NCBI GenBank assembly: GCA_947463325.1 | Contig: CANHQT010000003.1 | Coordinates: 1-64,000 of the forward strand | DNA from: Sphingomonadaceae bacterium | GTDB taxonomy: Bacteria; Pseudomonadota; Alphaproteobacteria; Sphingomonadales; Sphingomonadaceae | Length of the DNA: 64,000 nt | Reading direction: 5' to 3' | In this document: positions 60,159-64,000 of the stretch, in pieces | How positions within the stretch are numbered: the stretch's first letter is position 1 | Layout of the letters: each line of letters opens with the position of its first letter | Made by a program: the position numbers and the translations under genes | Notes under the pieces: generated by a model | What the model was told of the DNA's origin: nothing | What the model saw: only the letters and a program-made list of their open reading frames with translations | Databases searched by the model: none

Positions 60159-61151
60159 TCAATGCGCAGCGATGCCGAGCGCATCCGCAGCAATCGAGAG
60201 CGAACGGCGGCGCTCTGCGGGGTCAAACATGGATCCGGCGAGAATGACTTCATCGACCCCCGTCGCCTCAACAAAGCGGGCGACTGCATCGGCAACATCT
60301 GCACCAGTTCCCACAGCGCTATATTGCAGCACATGATCCAGCATTGCCTGCGCCGTCGGTGGCAGGCTTTCGCGGAAACCGGGGCGCGGCGGCGGCAGAC
60401 GGCCGGGATTGCCGGTGCGCAGCGCAACGAACGCCTGTTGCTGCGATGTGGCGAGCAACTCCGCCTCTTCGCGGCTGTCGGCAGCAAACAGGTTCATGGC
60501 CGCCGCCGCATAGGGCCGATCCAGCCGCTCCGAAGGGCGAAAGGTGCGCCGGTAGGTATCAAGCGCCGGCAGCAGCGCATCGGGCGCGAAGTGAGAGGCA
60601 AAGGCATAGGGCAGGCCGAGCATGGCTGCGAGCTGCGCACCGAACAGGCTGGAGCCCAAGATCCACAGTTCGACATCTGCACCAGCACCGGGCGTGGCCG
60701 TGATGCCGAGCCGTTCGTCAGCGGAAAAATAGGCGGCAAGCTCCACCACATCGCGCGGGAACTGGCCTTCATCGGAGGCCAGGTTGCGCCTCAAGGCATG
60801 GGCAACGCGCCCGTCCGATCCCGGCGCACGCCCGAGGCCAAGATCAATGCGGTCCGGATAGAGCGCGGCGAGCGTGCCAAATTGTTCGGCGATCGCAAGT
60901 GGTGCATGGTTTGGCAGCATGATGCCGCCGGCACCCAGCCGGATGCGGCTGGTCGCCGCACCGACATGAGCGAGAACGACGGATGTCGCTGCACCCGCCA
61001 CACCAGCCATGCCATGATGTTCAGCGACCCAGTAGCGGTGAAGGCCCAAGGATTCGGCGTGGCGGGCATAATCTGCGGCAGCATCCAGCGCAGCGGCAAC
61101 GCTGCCCCCTTCGCTTACCGGCACAAGATCGAGGATCGAAAATCGCGTCAT
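60159..61151 (-). CDS. LLM-class flavin-dependent oxidoreductase
   Basis: A 330-residue luciferase-like TIM-barrel protein. [11 protein letters not shown] at the N-terminus, [10 protein letters not shown] (with the conserved E-H-H), [24 protein letters not shown] and [13 protein letters not shown] place it in the MsnO8/YhbW-type LLM subgroup. It uses reduced flavin; the substrate is unknown. The ATG at 61151 matches the family N-terminus. Confidence 0.88.
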   Translation of the reverse strand: MTRFSILDLVPVSEGGSVAAALDAAADYARHAESLGLHRYWVAEHHGMAGVAGAATSVVLAHVGAATSRIRLGAGGIMLPNHAPLAIAEQFGTLAALYPDRIDLGLGRAPGSDGRVAHALRRNLASDEGQFPRDVVELAAYFSADERLGITATPGAGADVELWILGSSLFGAQLAAMLGLPYAFASHFAPDALLPALDTYRRTFRPSERLDRPYAAAAMNLFAADSREEAELLATSQQQAFVALRTGNPGRLPPPRPGFRESLPPTAQAMLDHVLQYSAVGTGADVADAVARFVEATGVDEVILAGSMFDPAERRRSLSIAADALGIAAH

Positions 61152-61190
61152 CACACCGCCAGATGGCAGGGGCATGGACGCAGGACAAGA

Positions 61191-61343
61191 TCAGTCGACA
61201 GACGATTCCCGGTTGAAGCGCGCGGCGCCTCTCTCAATTCGGACACCGCGTTTGGCGAGCATCCGGACAGCAAGCAGCGCAACCACGGCAAAGCCGGCCA
61301 ACACCGCCAATAGTGCCACAGCCTCAAGGGCAGCCCTGTCCAT
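61191..61343 (-). CDS. Small membrane protein, hypothetical
   Basis: A 50-residue ORF with one transmembrane helix (EAVALLAVLAGFAVVALLAV, about residues 7-26) followed by a basic stretch (RMLAKRGVRIERG) and polar tail. It lies alone between the LLM gene and the divergent hydrolase gene. The ribosome site is weak (GCGGGA). The single helix with positive-inside flank is the best evidence that it is translated. Confidence 0.45.
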   Translation of the reverse strand: MDRAALEAVALLAVLAGFAVVALLAVRMLAKRGVRIERGAARFNRESSVD

Positions 61344-61465
61344 TGCTTTGCGTCCCGCTCTGCACGGATCTTAAATGCCCGTCTCTATTGGATTTTCTGG
61401 CATTTCCACCGCGCAACATCAACGGATGGTTGCGCCAAACTGGCACTATTGGCAGTGAAGGCTCC

Positions 61466-62350
61466 ATGCCGTCTCACCAACTTCCGCTCTCTGGGCCCTC
61501 TTCGCAGAGCTTTATCTCGCAACGCCTCAGGCTTCATTATGCCGACTGGGGCAATCGCGGCGCGCCGCCGCTGATCCTGCAGCATGGCGGGCGCGACCAT
61601 TGCCGCAGCTGGGACTGGGTGGCCGAACAGCTACGCCACGATTGGCACGTCATCTGCCCCGACATGCGCGGCCATGGTGACAGCCAGTGGGCGCCTGACG
61701 GCAATTACGACATGGAAGCGCTGGTTTATGACTTTGCGCAGCTCGTCCACACACTTGATCTCGCGCCAGTGACCATTGTTGCCCATTCCCTCGGCGGCAA
61801 TGTCGCGACGCGCTATGCCGGCCTCTATCCCGACAATGTGAAAAAGCTGGTCTGCATCGAAGGATTGGGTCCTTCGCCCGATCGTCGCGCCAAACGCGAA
61901 GCACCCGGTATCGCAAGCCGGATGCGCGATTGGATCGAGGGGCGCCGTTCCGCTGCCGGCCGCCAGGTGAAGCGCTATCCCACGATCGAGGCGGCCTATG
62001 CCCGTATGATCGAGGAGAACAGCTACCTCACCGCCGATCAGGCGCGCCACCTCACCGAACAGGGCATCGCCCGCAATGAGGACGGCAGCTGGAGCTGGAA
62101 GTTCGACAATTATCTCAACATCTGGCCGATCATCGACATCGGCCCGGATCAGCTCGCGGAATTGTGGGAAGCCATCACCTGCCCCACGATGCTGCTCTAC
62201 GGCAAGGATAGCTGGGCAACGAGCCCGGCCGAGGACGGGCGGCTCAAGCATTTCCGCAACGCACAGTTGATGGAGGTTGAGAACGCCGGCCACTGGTTGC
62301 ACCACGACCAGTTCGACCGGTTTATGGGGGTCCTCCGGGAGTTCCTGTAG
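61466..62350 (+). CDS. Alpha/beta hydrolase
   Basis: A 294-residue alpha/beta-fold hydrolase. Oxyanion loop LQHGGRDHCRSW (about 38-49), C-P-D-M-R-G-H-G-D-S, nucleophile elbow A-H-S-L-G-G (Ser about 109), and a C-terminal NAGHWLHHDQ histidine are present; the acid is in YGKDSW or nearby. Substrate unknown. The ATG at 61466 is followed by the family N-terminus; GAAGG lies about 5 bases upstream. Confidence 0.88.
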   Translation: MPSHQLPLSGPSSQSFISQRLRLHYADWGNRGAPPLILQHGGRDHCRSWDWVAEQLRHDWHVICPDMRGHGDSQWAPDGNYDMEALVYDFAQLVHTLDLAPVTIVAHSLGGNVATRYAGLYPDNVKKLVCIEGLGPSPDRRAKREAPGIASRMRDWIEGRRSAAGRQVKRYPTIEAAYARMIEENSYLTADQARHLTEQGIARNEDGSWSWKFDNYLNIWPIIDIGPDQLAELWEAITCPTMLLYGKDSWATSPAEDGRLKHFRNAQLMEVENAGHWLHHDQFDRFMGVLREFL

Positions 62351-62357
62351 GACGAAG

Positions 62358-63137
62358 CTAGCCTTGCCCGCGCCCGCGTTCGATCACTGCACGGCGGCGC
62401 GCCTCGACATCTGCTGCCTCCACCCGCGCGTTGGCCGCGCGTGAGCGGCGTTGTTCGATCTCCAGTGCTTCGCCGAAGCTTGCCGCATAGCCTTCGTTGA
62501 TCAGCCCCTTGTAGGCGCCGAGCATCGCTGGATCGATGCCCGCCATATCCTGCGCCAGAGCCACTGCCGTCGGCAGCAGCGCATCGGGTGCAACGACGCG
62601 GTTCACCAGGCCCCAACGCTCGGCTGTCACGGCGTCGATGAAATTGCCGGTAAAGGCGAGTTCCTTCGCCCGCCCGATACCGATCATCCGCGACAATTTC
62701 TGGGAAAGGCCCCAGCCGGGCATGATGCCGACACGCGCGTGCGTATCAGCAAAGCGCGCGTTGGCCGATGCGATCAGCAGGTCGCAGGCGAGCGCGACTT
62801 CAAACCCGCCGGTGATGGCAACGCCATTGACCGCCCCGATCACCGGCTTGGTGCACAGCTCGATCGCCTTGACCGGATTGTCATCCGCATCCTCGGCATT
62901 GGCCGCGCCGAGGTTGGCCGTGTCGGCGCCCAATTCTTTGAGATCAAGGCCGGCGGTGAATGCCCGCGTGCCTGCCCCGGTCAGCACGACCGCGCGGATG
63001 CCGTCATCAGCCTGCACCGCGCGCATCGCAGCGGCCAGTTCGCGCCGCAATGCCTTGGACAGGGCATTCATCGCCTCCGGCCGGTTCATTGTGACGATGG
63101 CGACCGCGCCTTCACGGGTGATGGTGACAAGAGTCAT
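62358..63137 (-). CDS. Enoyl-CoA hydratase/isomerase
   Basis: A 259-residue crotonase. T-R-A-F-T-A-G-L-D-L-K and GVAITGGFEVALACD form the oxyanion hole, and R-V-G-I-M-P-G-W-G-L-S-Q-K-L replaces the canonical glutamate region, a variant common in uncharacterised alphaproteobacterial crotonases. It lies 11 bases past a second crotonase on the same strand. The ATG at 63137 is preferred over GTG 63146. Confidence 0.88.
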   Translation of the reverse strand: MTLVTITREGAVAIVTMNRPEAMNALSKALRRELAAAMRAVQADDGIRAVVLTGAGTRAFTAGLDLKELGADTANLGAANAEDADDNPVKAIELCTKPVIGAVNGVAITGGFEVALACDLLIASANARFADTHARVGIMPGWGLSQKLSRMIGIGRAKELAFTGNFIDAVTAERWGLVNRVVAPDALLPTAVALAQDMAGIDPAMLGAYKGLINEGYAASFGEALEIEQRRSRAANARVEAADVEARRRAVIERGRGQG

Positions 63138-63157
63138 GGCCTGCACTCCAGAACGGT

Positions 63158-63955
63158 CTAGCGACCCGCATAGTTTGGCGGGCGCTTTTCAAGGAAAGCC
63201 GCCATCGCCTCGCGATGATCCTCGGTCGCGGCGAGGATGACCTGTTGCCGGTCCTCCACCGCCATGGCAGCTTCAAGGCTGGGCGCATCGAGCGCGAGAT
63301 TAAGCGCCTGTTTGGATAGCCTCAGGCCCCAAGGCGCGGTCAGCAGCATCTCGTTCGCAAGTTCCATCCCGGCATCGAACAGCGCGTCTTCGGCCACAAT
63401 CCTGCTGACCAGGCCCCGCGCCAGTGCGCGCTCGGCATCAATGAAGCGGCCGGTGAGGATCAGTTCGGCAGCAAGGCTGGCGCCGACCAGGCGCGGCAGG
63501 AAATAGCTCGATGCCATGTCGCACCCGCCCAGGCCCACCTTGATATAGGCGGCGTTCATGCGGAGGCTCGGCGCGGCAATGCGCACGTCGCTTGCCAGCA
63601 GGAGCGAGAAACCGCCACCGCAGGCCGCGCCATGGCCAAGAGCGATGATCGGCTGTGGGCAGGCGCGCATCGCGCGGTAGATGTTGCCGATCGCGGTCTG
63701 TGTGGCGAGCGTGCGCAGCACCGGGGTCTCGTCACTCTCCGACCGTTCAGCCTTGATATCGAGGCCGGCGCAAAAGGCGCGCCCCGCTCCGCGCAGCAGC
63801 ACCACACGCACATCCGGGCGCGCCTTCAACCCTTCGAAATAGCCGGACAGAGCCGCTGTCAGAACCGGATCGAGGGCATTGAGGGCGTCGGGGCGATTAA
63901 GCGTTGCCACCTCGACCTCGCCGCGCCGTTCGACCAGCAAAACTTCTTCTGCCAT
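63158..63955 (-). CDS. Enoyl-CoA hydratase/isomerase
   Basis: A 265-residue crotonase. G-R-A-F-C-A-G-L-D-I-K and H-G-A-A-C-G-G-G-F-S-L-L-L-A-S-D are the substrate-binding loops. The catalytic-region motif reads VGLGGCDMASSYFLPRLVG, with aspartate in place of the usual glutamate. It is first in a two-gene unit with the crotonase at 62358, behind the palindromic operator at the window end. Confidence 0.88.
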   Translation of the reverse strand: MAEEVLLVERRGEVEVATLNRPDALNALDPVLTAALSGYFEGLKARPDVRVVLLRGAGRAFCAGLDIKAERSESDETPVLRTLATQTAIGNIYRAMRACPQPIIALGHGAACGGGFSLLLASDVRIAAPSLRMNAAYIKVGLGGCDMASSYFLPRLVGASLAAELILTGRFIDAERALARGLVSRIVAEDALFDAGMELANEMLLTAPWGLRLSKQALNLALDAPSLEAAMAVEDRQQVILAATEDHREAMAAFLEKRPPNYAGR

Positions 63956-63984
63956 CGTCTGAATCCCTCTCTTCCCGCAACTTT

Positions 63985-64000
63985 CCGTTTGCGTAAACGG
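63985..64000. promoter_or_regulatory. Palindromic operator upstream of the crotonase pair
   Basis: CCGTTTGCGTAAACGG, a near-perfect 16-bp palindrome, 30 bases before the crotonase start, matching the operator at 8371 (CGTTTACGTAAACG) except for one central base. The window ends here. Confidence 0.65.

Noticed and set aside
58955-60247. 430-codon plus-strand open frame
   Set aside because: Antisense to argD, which is complete with its PLP lysine and ribosome site.

Overview
The window is alphaproteobacterial and most likely from a Sphingomonadales genome. The evidence is the gene content and order (petABC, an EipA/DUF1134 protein, an orphan ParB-methyltransferase with DUF5681, clustered acyl-CoA genes), high-GC coding style, and short palindromic repeats that I recognise as typical of sphingomonads. 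I cannot name a genus from the sequence alone.

Layout. 1-2475: end of an FAD-dependent oxidoreductase, a crotonase, and a divergent HxlR regulator / DUF4345-like membrane protein pair. 2743-5436: a prophage- or ICE-like remnant (DUF5681 protein plus ParB-domain DNA methyltransferase) followed by a gene-free stretch carrying six TCCCTGTT repeats. 5437-8315: DUF808 membrane protein, an Fe-S type FNR regulator and a nitronate monooxygenase. 8432-12805: an acyl-CoA catabolic operon (two acyl-CoA dehydrogenases, SDR, thiolase) behind a perfect palindromic operator. 12873-14046: two 5'-truncated genes (GH43 glycosidase and TRAP permease dctM) fused head to head, which looks like a deletion scar.

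14164-46418 is a nearly complete flagellar gene cluster: motBA, flgLKJIHGFEDCB (minus), flgA-flgM-flgN-like and transglycosylase-flhA-fliA (plus), a receiver-less NtrC-type regulator, then fliE through fliR, flhB, a small coupled ORF, fliD and fliS (minus), and flagellin fliC (plus) with a strong terminator. Four sigma-54 elements with exact GG-N10-GC geometry precede flgB, flgA, the transglycosylase-flhA-fliA unit and fliE. Four elements of the form TTAA-N16/17-CGTT precede motA, flgM, the fliD unit and fliC and have sigma-28 geometry. Together with fliA, flgM and the NtrC-type activator this makes a three-tier hierarchy readable from the DNA. Chemotaxis genes, flhF/fleN and rpoN are not in the window.

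46635-64000 is core metabolism: tRNA-Ser(GCT), an EipA-like protein, apt, the bc1 complex (petABC), trmL-hemF, a polytopic membrane protein, lipB, a small lipoprotein, queC-queE, a DUF3617-like protein, hslO, argD-argF, an LLM oxidoreductase, a small membrane protein, an alpha/beta hydrolase and two crotonases. The last crotonase has upstream of it, at the very end of the window, a near-copy of the palindrome that fronts the acyl-CoA operon at 8.4 kb, suggesting one regulon.
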